The notes beneath the pieces were generated by a model. That model did no database searches and had not been told where the DNA came from. It saw only the letters and a list, made by a program, of their open reading frames with translations. DNA of 37,408 nucleotides. It comes from Lachnospiraceae bacterium UBA3287 (GTDB lineage Bacteria; Bacillota; Clostridia; Lachnospirales; Lachnospiraceae). This document shows positions 6,652-14,402 of the stretch, piece after piece. A program made the translations under genes and the position numbers. Location: the NCBI GenBank assembly GCA_002362155.1, contig DETN01000162.1, positions 1 through 37,408 on the forward strand, written 5' to 3'. The first letter of the stretch is position 1. Each line of letters opens with the position of its first letter.

Positions 6652-8129
6652 AGTTCGATGTTTTCCTGATGGTGGATTCCTTTATCTATAGACAGAAGGA
6701 ACTCGGTTTTGGATACTCACAGGAGCAGTGCTGCCGTATGTTCGGCGTCTCCCGCTCCGGCTACTGCGCATGGAAGGCAAGGCGCATAAAGCTGGAAGAG
6801 GCGAGGGCCGCGAAAGGCATGGAAAAGGAAAAGCTGAAAGATATGTTCCGGGAGATCGTAAAAAAGCTCTGCTATGTGCCGGGCAAGAGGACCTTCCGGA
6901 CTTTTCTGTGGAGGGACTACGGGATCTCCATTTCCGTGAAGAAATGCCGACGGATCATGGATGAGATGCATCTGATACCGAACCGTCCGAAGAAGGATGC
7001 CTATAAGAACCGGGCCACCAACGATCATGAGACGAAAGCGCCTTCGAATCTGGTGGGCCAGAACTTCAGGACAGCGCCCCGTCAGGTCATCCTGACTGAT
7101 ATCACATACCTTTATTACGGCATTGACCGCAGTCTTTTCTATCTCTGCGCTTTTAAGGACGCCTATACGATGGAGATCCTGAGCGCCGCGGTCAGCAGGA
7201 CGATGGATGTCTCCCTGGTAAAGGAAGCCTATGAACGGATGATGAGAGACCATGGCAGCGAACTGCACGGTCCCGGTGTCCTGCTCCACAGCGATCAGGG
7301 ATCTCAATATATGTCCACGACTTTTAAGGAACTGCTCAGCAATGACGGGCTCATCCAGTCAGCTTCCCGCCGGGGCAACTCCCGGGATAATGCGCCCATG
7401 GAGTCCTTCTTCGGCAGGATGAAATGCGCCATCCTGGACCTTGTGGCCCTCTGCAGTACATACGAAGCGGCCGGGAAACTTGTCATGAACTACGTCCACT
7501 CCTATAATCACGAGATCTATCAGAACGGCCTGGCCGGCCTTACCCCTGCGGAATACTACATCTATGTCACAACAGGAGTCTATCCCTGTGAGGATTACTA
7601 CGGAGTGAAGCCTGATGAGATGATGACAGTGGGCGATCTTGTGAAAAAGCGTATGGAAGAGGCTGCCGTGAAGGAAGAGAAGCGCCGGAAGAAGTATGCG
7701 GAAAAGAAATGTCATGACAGAGACAATGAAGATAAGAAAGAGGATGACGGCAGGCTGACCTGCCCGCCGGAGATCCGTACTGCCAAAGATGTCACTGTGC
7801 TCCGGCGGCTGATCAGCCAGCATAAAGGAATACAGAAAGAAGCGGCCGCCTGGATCGAAAAGAACAGGGAGTCTATTTCAACTTCAGAGGAAGCGGTAGG
7901 CCGCCTGGAAAAGACGCTTCAGAAAGCCAGGGCAGCGCAGGATTTCGTGAAAGGGCTTCCTGAAAAAGAACGGCTGGACCTCTGGTATTCAAAGAACTGG
8001 GATAAATACCCGCAGTTGAACTATCGTAATGAAATGGACGGACTATACAGGAATTCACCGCTCAGGAAGTTCCATGAAGAGAATGGTGAACTTCTTACAG
8101 GACGAAAGTATAAAAAATATCTTGCCTGA
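6648..8129 (+). CDS. Integrase B: IS3-type DDE transposase with C-terminal tail
   Basis: 493 residues if begun at the GTG. The N-terminal helix-turn-helix (YSQEQCCRMFGVSRSGYCAW) and rve domain match IS3 OrfB. The triad is intact: Asp151 (LTDITYLYYG), Asp216 (HSDQG) and Glu252 (DNAPMESFFG), again with 35 residues between the last two. After residue 335 a lysine- and glutamate-rich coiled coil and a further 130-residue tail are added that ordinary IS3 enzymes lack. There is no good ribosome binding site for the GTG, so expression by coupling to, or frameshifting from, the upstream OrfA-like gene is likely; an in-frame ATG at 6669 is another possible start. It is clearly diverged from integrase A, so the pair is not a recent duplication. 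Confidence 0.85.
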   Translation: MKFDVFLMVDSFIYRQKELGFGYSQEQCCRMFGVSRSGYCAWKARRIKLEEARAAKGMEKEKLKDMFREIVKKLCYVPGKRTFRTFLWRDYGISISVKKCRRIMDEMHLIPNRPKKDAYKNRATNDHETKAPSNLVGQNFRTAPRQVILTDITYLYYGIDRSLFYLCAFKDAYTMEILSAAVSRTMDVSLVKEAYERMMRDHGSELHGPGVLLHSDQGSQYMSTTFKELLSNDGLIQSASRRGNSRDNAPMESFFGRMKCAILDLVALCSTYEAAGKLVMNYVHSYNHEIYQNGLAGLTPAEYYIYVTTGVYPCEDYYGVKPDEMMTVGDLVKKRMEEAAVKEEKRRKKYAEKKCHDRDNEDKKEDDGRLTCPPEIRTAKDVTVLRRLISQHKGIQKEAAAWIEKNRESISTSEEAVGRLEKTLQKARAAQDFVKGLPEKERLDLWYSKNWDKYPQLNYRNEMDGLYRNSPLRKFHEENGELLTGRKYKKYLA

Positions 8130-8156
8130 AATGATCGACTGAGGTCCGTTCCTCTT

Positions 8157-8400
8157 CCCGGAAAGTCAAGGGTGAAATGCACCGCGCCCGGCGCGGCCCT
8201 TGACTTTCCGGGATCCCCGCCGTCCGCTCCCTGTCGCGCGACGGGAAGCAGACACAGATCAGAGCTTCCCCGTCGCCCGCAGCATTGTACGGCGGGGACC
8301 GATCCACTTGAAAACTGACAGCGGGGGGCAGTTCCCCCCTCCCGTCCCCCCAGGGGGAGGCGCGCTCTGAAAAGCAGACGGGCCTCCTGCTGGGCTTTTT
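8157..8400. other. GC-rich hairpin tract after integrase B
   Basis: Begins 27 bases after the integrase B stop. It has a perfect 16-bp inverted repeat (CCCGGAAAGTCAAGGG at 8157-8172 and its complement at 8197-8212) with a second CCGCGC stem nested inside. A CGACGGGAAGC stem with one bulge follows (about 8239-8275), then G6/C6 runs around 8323-8360, and a weak terminator-like AAAAGC/GCTTTTT structure ends near 8400. No T-run follows the first hairpin, so it is not a simple terminator. It contains no gene. It may be part of the transposon end, an RNA stabiliser or a non-coding RNA. Confidence 0.5.
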
Positions 8401-8433
8401 GCGTTCTGCCAGAAGCTGTTCCTGTCTATAAGG

Positions 8434-8612
8434 TGTTCCGGGATGTCTTCCTGATGTCCCGACATGTCTTCAGTGAGTCCCGCTCTGTGTTTAATGAGTC
8501 CCGCTTTCTCTGAATCTTGTCTGCATCCTGTCCCGCTATGTCAAAGCCATGTCCCTGCCTGTCTTAAGTATGTCCTGCTATGTCTGAAATAAATCCCGAT
8601 CTGTCTAATTTT
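8434..8612 (+). repeat. Eight 21-bp direct repeats in two blocks of four
   Basis: Units begin at 8434, 8455, 8476 and 8497, then after an 11-bp spacer (8518-8528) at 8529, 8550, 8571 and 8592. Each is exactly 21 bp. The consensus opens TGTCCCGCTATGTC and ends with a looser A-rich part. Spacing of 21 and then 32 bp equals two and three turns of B-DNA, so all sites face the same side. A weak ninth unit may lie at 8413. Best reading: binding sites for an integrase or OrfA-like protein at the end of the transposon. Alternative: operator sites for the HTH-Uma2 gene, or iterons. Confidence 0.75.
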
Positions 8613-8617
8613 TGTAC

Positions 8618-8645
8618 TTGACAAACGAACCGGTTTAGATACACT
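8618..8645 (+). promoter_or_regulatory. Promoter of the HTH-Uma2 gene
   Basis: TTGACA (8618-8623), a 16-base spacer and TACACT (8640-8645). The spacer contains the palindrome AACCGGTT. It starts six bases after the last 21-bp repeat and leaves a 150-base leader that contains TTTCC/GGAAA inverted repeats. Confidence 0.5.
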
Positions 8646-8798
8646 GCACCGCAGAAAAAGTGCAGAAGTAAAAGTAAACTATGACACAGCCATAATTTCC
8701 AAATATGCAGGAAATGGAAATTAAATAATTGCCATAATATGGAAACTACGGTAACATAAGTGGTATAAGAAGAGGATTTGAAAGGAGGAGACGGAAGT

Positions 8799-9668
8799 AT
8801 GACGATCGAAGAGATGCGGGAAAGGAAGAAAGAACTTGGGTTTACGAATCAGATCATTGCGGACCGCACAGGGATCCCCCTCAGTACGGTGCAGAAAATA
8901 TTTGCGGGCGCAACAGCATCGCCGAGAAAGGAGACAGTCCGGGCCCTCGAAGCGCTTCTGAAACCGCAGAGTGGGGGAAGATACGGAGACCCCGGCCATG
9001 AGGCGCGGGGACTCAGGGAAGCACCGTCAGTCTATGGAAGAGGTGCCGGCCGGATCAGGGATGAAGGGATGATCGTAAAGTCACACAGCGCGGCAGGAGG
9101 GGGGATCGGACCCTATACGCTGGATGATTATCTGAAACTTCCGGACGACCAGCGGGTGGAACTGATCGACGGCTTTTTTTACGATATGGCCGCTCCTACG
9201 ACAATTCACCAGAGCATTGCGGGCTTTCTCTATAAAAAATTTCTGGATTATGTTCTGGAGAACAGAGGCCCCTGTTATCCCTTTATTTCCCCTGTGGATG
9301 TACAGCTGGATTCGGACGATAAGACTGTGATCCAGCCGGACGTGCTCATTGTCTGCGACAGGAGTAAATTCAGAAACGGAAGAATTTTCGGTGCGCCGGA
9401 CCTTATAGTGGAAGTTCTGTCGCCTTCATCCAGAAAGAAGGACATGCATATAAAACTTTCCAAGTATTATGATGCCGGCGTCAGAGAATACTGGATCGTC
9501 GATCCGGAGAAAAAGATGCTGGTACAGTACGACATGGAACATATGGAACTGCCGGCGGTCTATAACTGCGAATCAGAGATCCCTGTTCTGATCTGGAACA
9601 GCGGCTGCAGGATCGATCTCTCTGAGATGTTCGATACCATTGGATTCCTTTGGGAGACAGATCAGTGA
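8799..9668 (+). CDS. HTH-Uma2 family endonuclease fusion
   Basis: 289 residues. The N-terminal 60 residues are a Cro/C1-type helix-turn-helix (RKKELGFTNQIIADRTGI, then PLSTVQKIFAG). After a glycine-rich linker comes a Uma2-type (DUF820) PD-(D/E)xK domain from about residue 105, with PDVLIVCD, then PDLIVEVLSPSS, and the family signature YDAGVREYWIVDP. Uma2 proteins are abundant and their targets are largely unknown; the HTH suggests DNA-bound action or self-regulation. The ATG at 8799 was chosen for AAAGGAGGA nine bases upstream. The gene is monocistronic, with its own promoter and a perfect terminator downstream. Whether it belongs to the neighbouring transposon as cargo is uncertain. Confidence 0.8.
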   Translation: MTIEEMRERKKELGFTNQIIADRTGIPLSTVQKIFAGATASPRKETVRALEALLKPQSGGRYGDPGHEARGLREAPSVYGRGAGRIRDEGMIVKSHSAAGGGIGPYTLDDYLKLPDDQRVELIDGFFYDMAAPTTIHQSIAGFLYKKFLDYVLENRGPCYPFISPVDVQLDSDDKTVIQPDVLIVCDRSKFRNGRIFGAPDLIVEVLSPSSRKKDMHIKLSKYYDAGVREYWIVDPEKKMLVQYDMEHMELPAVYNCESEIPVLIWNSGCRIDLSEMFDTIGFLWETDQ

Positions 9669-9810
9669 ACCGCGATAAATCGTGAGATTGCAAAGCCCTG
9701 GGCGTTATACCTGACCTGCGGCTCCGGGGCAGGTGGTTATACAGTCCTGACGGGCACAGGCAGTGCTGCCTGCAGATAAGAAGTCAGTCATACCTTTCCG
9801 GCTTAACATA

Positions 9811-9840
9811 AAAAGGTCCTGCTTCCGGCAGGACCTTTTT
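9811..9840. terminator. Bidirectional terminator between convergent genes
   Basis: AAAAGGTCCTGC-ttccg-GCAGGACCTTTT, perfect 12-bp stem with T-runs on both strands. It serves the HTH-Uma2 gene and the convergent gene ending at 9936. Smaller hairpins (ACCTGC/GCAGGT near 9715-9735 and CAGGCAG/CTGCCTG near 9758-9773) precede it. Confidence 0.9.
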
Positions 9841-9935
9841 GGTGTCAGATATTAAGAAAAAATCTTTCGGGAGAAAGTGAACGCAGGATATTTTGAGCGC
9901 TGTTCCAACAGGCTTTTTCCTGAACCGGCTCTGCA

Positions 9936-11735
9936 TCACCAGTCAGGATCCTCGTCGTCATCCTCCTCATCATAATCCGGATACTGCTCAGGCGCCTCGC
10001 CCTTGGAGCGGAGGATCACGTATCCGTCTGTACTGCCTGCCTCTTCGCGGAGAACGCGGCATTCAAAACGCCACTCATCTCCGTAATCAAAGAGATAGAG
10101 GAATTTCTTGCCCTTAAACAGGGAGAGATCACGAAGGCGGTAGTCCGAGGTAAGGCGTCCTTCCCCGTCCCCGGGGCAGAAATAGGCGTCCCAGTAGCTC
10201 CAGGCCCTGTTGTCCATGAAGAAGGCATACAGATGATCATTGTAGAATGCAAAAACCTCCTGGATGATTTCATGCAGGTCATCCAGAGTGATATCGGCAG
10301 AGACCCGGATATGGCGGTAGCAGCCGGTATAGGGGGAGACACTGATCACATAGGAGAGAGGCTCTTCCGCTTTTCTTTTCCTTCCTCCGGCCTTTTTCTG
10401 TGATTTTCCGGTCTTTCTGCTGCTTTTTCCGCTTTTGCCGCTGCTTTCCGCAGGGAGATCCTGCCGGACCCTGTCTATTCTCTGCAGCAGACGGCCGATG
10501 CGCTCTTTCATGGCAGAAGGGACTCTGGGATTCCTGGACAGTTCAGTCAGCGACTCCGTTATGTCTTCAGGGACGAAAAGCATGAGCTCGTCTTCCATCG
10601 ATTCGATCTCATCCAGCATCATGTGGAGACCCTTTTCGATCTGGGAAGCGTACTCTGAATCCGTAAGAGGAGCGTCGTCATAATCCGCTCCGCCTTCTGA
10701 CATATGGTCGAAGAGAGAGAAAAGCGCCGCATCCAGATCGGGCAGGTCGTGATTCTGTTCAAGATCGACAGAGATCTTTTTCATTGTATCTGCGAGAAGA
10801 GTATATGTCCGTCCGCTCTGGGCCAGAACCTTCACCGGACGTTTTTTTCTCTCTGCCAGAGCATCCATAAACTGAGAGAGAAGTTCATCGTGACCGGATT
10901 CATAATTTTTAGTGACAGCAAGGCTTATAACGGTGCCTTCCGATTCCTCCACAGCCATCAGAATGGCAGGATAATAGGGTGCGGCGTCGGGATCTTCATG
11001 TATGGGATTGTTCATCCAGGTGACGCGGCAGTCAATGATCCCGTCCTGCTTCTTTTTGCGGATCTTCTGAAGGAGTACTTCGTTATCGAACTGTCCTGCG
11101 GGGAAAGAAGTCTCGCGGCGGCCCGGAAGCGGGACTGTGCCGTCAGGAACGTAGCCCTTCCCGGTGCGGACCAAAACAGGAACTTCATGCACGTCCCTGT
11201 AGTCGATCCGGCGAAGCTGCTCTGCAAAGCCGGGATCGGCCTCAAGCTTTTCATAGAGCGCCATGGAAGCCTCCAGGCCCTCTGCCAGAAGGTCCAGATC
11301 GCTTTCCTCTGTTACATGCCAGGGAGCATGAAAAGGTATGAATCTGGTGAACTGGGGATAGGCGTTGGCTCCTCTAAGGCGTATACCGCGGGACCTGGCA
11401 TATGCTCTTACCTCCTCCAGCTCCGGGGGATCCATATATTCCTTGTTCTCGAAAGAACACTGGATGCAGGAGGACAGGATATACTGCTCGAAATGGTCCG
11501 GCGTCAGGCGGTCGTCCGAAAAGGGATCGGTATCAAGAAACTTATAGTAGCTGTAAAATTCATCCTCCGGGTATACGGCGACAGAAATATGCTGCCCCAG
11601 TATTCCCATGATGCAGATGAAGATGGTCTCGTTTTTCTCCGTGCGGGCGGCAAAGATCTGCGTGTCAAGCAGCCGCTTCCAGAGCTTTGTTTTCTTATAC
11701 CTGAAAGCAAGATCATAAAGAGCTTCTCTGGTCAT
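9936..11735 (-). CDS. pRiA4b ORF3-like domain protein
   Basis: 599 residues. The C-terminal 140 or so residues (from YVISVSPYTGCYRHIRVS to FDYGDEWRFECRV) match the plasmid pRiA4b ORF3-like / IS1096 TnpR-like fold, a widespread domain of unknown activity. A Lys/Ser-rich linker (GKSGKSSRKTGKSQKK) separates it from a large N-terminal region with no family I can name. The extreme C-terminus is very acidic (YDEEDDDEDPDW). AGGAGG lies five bases before the ATG at 11735. It is transcribed alone and convergent with the HTH-Uma2 gene. Despite the family name, nothing here links it to transposition. Confidence 0.7.
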   Translation of the reverse strand: MTREALYDLAFRYKKTKLWKRLLDTQIFAARTEKNETIFICIMGILGQHISVAVYPEDEFYSYYKFLDTDPFSDDRLTPDHFEQYILSSCIQCSFENKEYMDPPELEEVRAYARSRGIRLRGANAYPQFTRFIPFHAPWHVTEESDLDLLAEGLEASMALYEKLEADPGFAEQLRRIDYRDVHEVPVLVRTGKGYVPDGTVPLPGRRETSFPAGQFDNEVLLQKIRKKKQDGIIDCRVTWMNNPIHEDPDAAPYYPAILMAVEESEGTVISLAVTKNYESGHDELLSQFMDALAERKKRPVKVLAQSGRTYTLLADTMKKISVDLEQNHDLPDLDAALFSLFDHMSEGGADYDDAPLTDSEYASQIEKGLHMMLDEIESMEDELMLFVPEDITESLTELSRNPRVPSAMKERIGRLLQRIDRVRQDLPAESSGKSGKSSRKTGKSQKKAGGRKRKAEEPLSYVISVSPYTGCYRHIRVSADITLDDLHEIIQEVFAFYNDHLYAFFMDNRAWSYWDAYFCPGDGEGRLTSDYRLRDLSLFKGKKFLYLFDYGDEWRFECRVLREEAGSTDGYVILRSKGEAPEQYPDYDEEDDDEDPDW

Positions 11736-11793
11736 TATTTCCTCCTGAACGATAAAAGATTTTCATATGCTACATTGTAGCAGGTGAGGCGGA

Positions 11794-12012
11794 GTGAATA
11801 CAATATCAGAAGTAAATGCGCGCATGAGCGCGGCCGTGCAGTCAGCAGGAACAGTCAAGGAAAGACACATGGATCAGGAAGATAAGAGTCGGAACTACTG
11901 TATTTGCTTCCTTGCGGATAAAGAAATAGCGGCAAAAGTGAATGCTGTACTTTTCACGGGACGAAATCAGGCCAAACAGATGACTGACCGTAGAACGGAA
12001 AAAGCAGACTGA
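11794..12012 (+). CDS. Possible small hypothetical protein
   Basis: 72 codons from a GTG with AGGTGAGG just upstream; a shorter 47-codon version could start at the ATG at 11869 behind AAGGA. Composition is plausible for protein (DKEIAAKVNAVLFTGRNQ) but no family is recognised. The perfect small palindrome GCTACATTGTAGC (about 11769-11781) lies between it and the divergent gene. Treat as tentative. Confidence 0.25.
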   Translation: MNTISEVNARMSAAVQSAGTVKERHMDQEDKSRNYCICFLADKEIAAKVNAVLFTGRNQAKQMTDRRTEKAD

Positions 12013-12469
12013 GGGGCTTCCGTGGGATATTTTTATTCCTCATCCAAAGATCGAATAAAATAAAACCACACACTCTGACTTGACAACGATGGCACTTACG
12101 CGTGCACCTGATGTATCGAATGTCGGCCGCCGTCAGTGCCATCGCATATGTCAGGAGCGTTATCCTTTCCGGGCAGCTGCATGCTCGCGCCCTGCCGCTG
12201 CTTTAGATCTTTCTACAGTCCGATCCTGCCTTAGCCACAGCTGTCCTGTATCCGGCATCTGCAGCTGCCACAGCGCTTTCATATGCTGATCTGATCTGAT
12301 CTGGTCTTGCCTTGTCTTTTGTTTGTTCGTGTTTTGCCGTATTTAACGTCAGTTCAAGTTTCTTCCTGGCAGAAAGCCGTGTCCGAAAGCGGGATGACTG
12401 GAGAGAAAAACAGGAGAGTGTTAGAATAATAAGAAGCAGGAAATTTTGTAAAAAACAGAGGGTCATGTC
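12013..12469. other. Geneless stretch before the GH2 gene
   Basis: No convincing gene. A 9-bp inverted repeat GATGGCACT/AGTGCCATC spans about 12088-12143, and there is a short tandem CTGAT repeat near 12283-12300. A minus-strand frame (12203-12466) would encode a hydrophobic N-terminus plus a charged helix, but it has no ribosome binding site and is not accepted. Confidence 0.4.
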
Positions 12470-14260
12470 ATGAGAATCAAAGATGCGGTCGCATCATTGC
12501 AGCTGGGAAAGAAGAAACAGTCGGTGAGAAGAGGATTATGCACGGTCTGGAGCGAACAGGCAGACGACGGTCCCGGTGCGGTGCCTCTTGGTGAATATCC
12601 CAGACCTCAGCTCAGACGCGGAGAGTGGACCTGCCTGAACGGATGGTGGGAGTACGGGATCTGCCCTGCCGGACAGGGCGTAAGGGCATCGAAAGGGACG
12701 CCCGACGGAAAGATCCTGGTGCCCTTTTCACCGGAAACCAGAAGGTCCGGTGTCTGCAGGACCCTGCTGCCCGGAGAGATCCTCTGGTACAGAAGAGATG
12801 TGGGAGATCTGTCTGCAGCGCCCGGAAGACGGCTCCTTCTTCATTTCGGGGCCGTGGATGAACGCTGCGCTGTCTACTGGAACGGTCACAAGGCAGGGAA
12901 TCACAGGGGAGGCTATCTGCCCTTTACTTTTGACGTAACAGACTATGTACAGGAAGGCTCCAACGAGATCAGAGTCCTGGTCCGGGATGATACAGACCAG
13001 GGACAGGAGTGCAGAGGAAAGCAGACCCTGTTTCCCGGGGGTATGTTCTACCAGGCTCAGAGCGGGATCTGGCAGACGGTATGGCTGGAAAGCGTCCCGG
13101 AAATTTACCTGCAGGATCTGAAGATCACTCCCCTGCCGGAGGAAGAAGCGGTGGATCTGGAACTTCGCTTTTCCGAAGGATCCGGCCTCCATACCGGTCT
13201 GCCGGAAGAGATCAGGATCACGGTGGAAGGCAGAGAGGAGCCGGTAACAGTTTCCTTTGCTCCGTCTGTCAGAGTCAGGATCCCTGTAGAAGCGCCCCGT
13301 CTCTGGAGTCCGGAGCATCCGGAGCTCTACAGCTTTTCCATTGAAGCGGGTGAGGACAGGGCAGAGAGCTATTTTGCAATGCGGTCCTTTGGCCTGGGCA
13401 GGGACGTGGAAGGAAAGACCAGACTTCTCCTGAACGGAAAGCCTTACTTTTTCAACGGGATCCTGGACCAGGGCTACTGGCCCGAAAGCCTGATGACGCC
13501 GCCGGCGGATGAAGCCATGGTCTATGACATTGAGCAGATGAAGGATCTGGGTTTCAACATGCTCCGCAAGCATATCAAGATCGAACCTGCCAGATGGTAT
13601 TATCACTGTGACAGGATCGGGATGGTGGTCTGGCAGGATATGGTAAACGGAGGAGGTCCTGTGCAGTCTCTGCTGGAGACCTACCTGCCTACGATTTTTC
13701 CTGCCATTGGAAGGCACCTCGGGGATCATCATTACAGGCTCTTTGCCAGAGAAGACAGGGGAGCCCGCAGGCGGTTCGAGAAAGACCTGTCAGGTATGAT
13801 CCGGCATCTCTATAACGTTTCCAGCATAGGCCTCTGGGTCCCCTTCAACGAGGGATGGGGTCAGTTCGACGCCCTCCGGATCACGGAAAAGGTCCGCAGG
13901 GAAGATCCTACCAGGTGCATCGACCATGCCAGCGGCTGGTTCGACCAGGGAGGAGGAGATGTGCGCAGCGTACACAACTATTTCCGTCCCCTGACGGTAG
14001 AAAAGGACGACAGAGCCTTTGTGATCTCCGAATACGGTGGGACCAACTGCCAGATTCCGGAGCACACAATGAGCGAAGAGGTCTACGGCTACCATCATGT
14101 TACCAGGGAGGAGTTTCCCCGGGCCTTTGCCGATTCCATGGAAAAGATCCGCTCTCTGGAAGCTGAGGGACTGTGCGGGGCCGTATATACCCAGGTGTCG
14201 GATATAGAAGAAGAGACCAACGGACTTCTGACCTATGACCGGAAAGTCCGCAAAGCATAG
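12470..14260 (+). CDS. Glycoside hydrolase family 2 enzyme
   Basis: 596 residues with no signal peptide, so probably cytoplasmic. Order: jelly-roll sugar-binding domain (about 50-210, including WYRRDV and HFGAVDERCAVYWNG), immunoglobulin-like domain (about 215-310) and TIM barrel. The acid/base is probably Glu461 in VPFNEGWGQ and the nucleophile Glu521 in VISEYGG; FNMLRKHIKIEPARWYYHCD is typical of GH2. The exact substrate (beta-galactoside, glucuronide or other) cannot be read. It lacks the extra C-terminal domains of large LacZ enzymes. An AGAGGG motif precedes the ATG at 12470. No transporter or regulator lies beside it. Confidence 0.88.
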   Translation: MRIKDAVASLQLGKKKQSVRRGLCTVWSEQADDGPGAVPLGEYPRPQLRRGEWTCLNGWWEYGICPAGQGVRASKGTPDGKILVPFSPETRRSGVCRTLLPGEILWYRRDVGDLSAAPGRRLLLHFGAVDERCAVYWNGHKAGNHRGGYLPFTFDVTDYVQEGSNEIRVLVRDDTDQGQECRGKQTLFPGGMFYQAQSGIWQTVWLESVPEIYLQDLKITPLPEEEAVDLELRFSEGSGLHTGLPEEIRITVEGREEPVTVSFAPSVRVRIPVEAPRLWSPEHPELYSFSIEAGEDRAESYFAMRSFGLGRDVEGKTRLLLNGKPYFFNGILDQGYWPESLMTPPADEAMVYDIEQMKDLGFNMLRKHIKIEPARWYYHCDRIGMVVWQDMVNGGGPVQSLLETYLPTIFPAIGRHLGDHHYRLFAREDRGARRRFEKDLSGMIRHLYNVSSIGLWVPFNEGWGQFDALRITEKVRREDPTRCIDHASGWFDQGGGDVRSVHNYFRPLTVEKDDRAFVISEYGGTNCQIPEHTMSEEVYGYHHVTREEFPRAFADSMEKIRSLEAEGLCGAVYTQVSDIEEETNGLLTYDRKVRKA

Positions 14261-14353
14261 AATACACTTCCTTCCGGCATCGTAAGAGTCCATGCCGGCA
14301 GAGCCTGGCGGAAGCCATGTGACCCGGTCCGGGTCTCTGACAGACAGATGAAA

Positions 14354-14395
14354 AATGCCCCTCTTCCGGTTTTGATGGACCGGGAGAGGGGCATT
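14354..14395. terminator. Terminator between convergent genes
   Basis: 17-bp stem with one wobble around an 8-base loop; the left arm starts AATGCCCCTCT. The T-run is on the minus-strand side, so it mainly ends the DUF2828 gene. Confidence 0.8.
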
Positions 14396-14402
14396 GCATG
14401 TT

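Larger units (their letters stand above)
3925..8623 (+). mobile_element. Putative twin-integrase transposon
   Basis: The operon of coiled-coil protein, integrase A, OrfA-like protein and integrase B is tightly coupled and flanked by a leader/terminator on the left and structured DNA plus phased 21-bp repeats on the right. Multiple phased transposase sites at an end are known from Mu and Tn7-like elements. On that model the right end would be near the ACA at 8621-8623. No matching inverted array or terminal sequence was found on the left, and no target duplication could be defined, so the limits are provisional. Confidence 0.5.

Noticed and set aside
8434..8612. CRISPR array
   Set aside because: Units are contiguous degenerate 21-mers without spacers of varied sequence, and no cas gene is present.
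12203..12466. Minus-strand frame with hydrophobic N-terminus, divergent from the GH2 gene
   Set aside because: No ribosome binding site, start lies within four bases of the GH2 start, and part of the frame comes from a short CTGAT tandem repeat.
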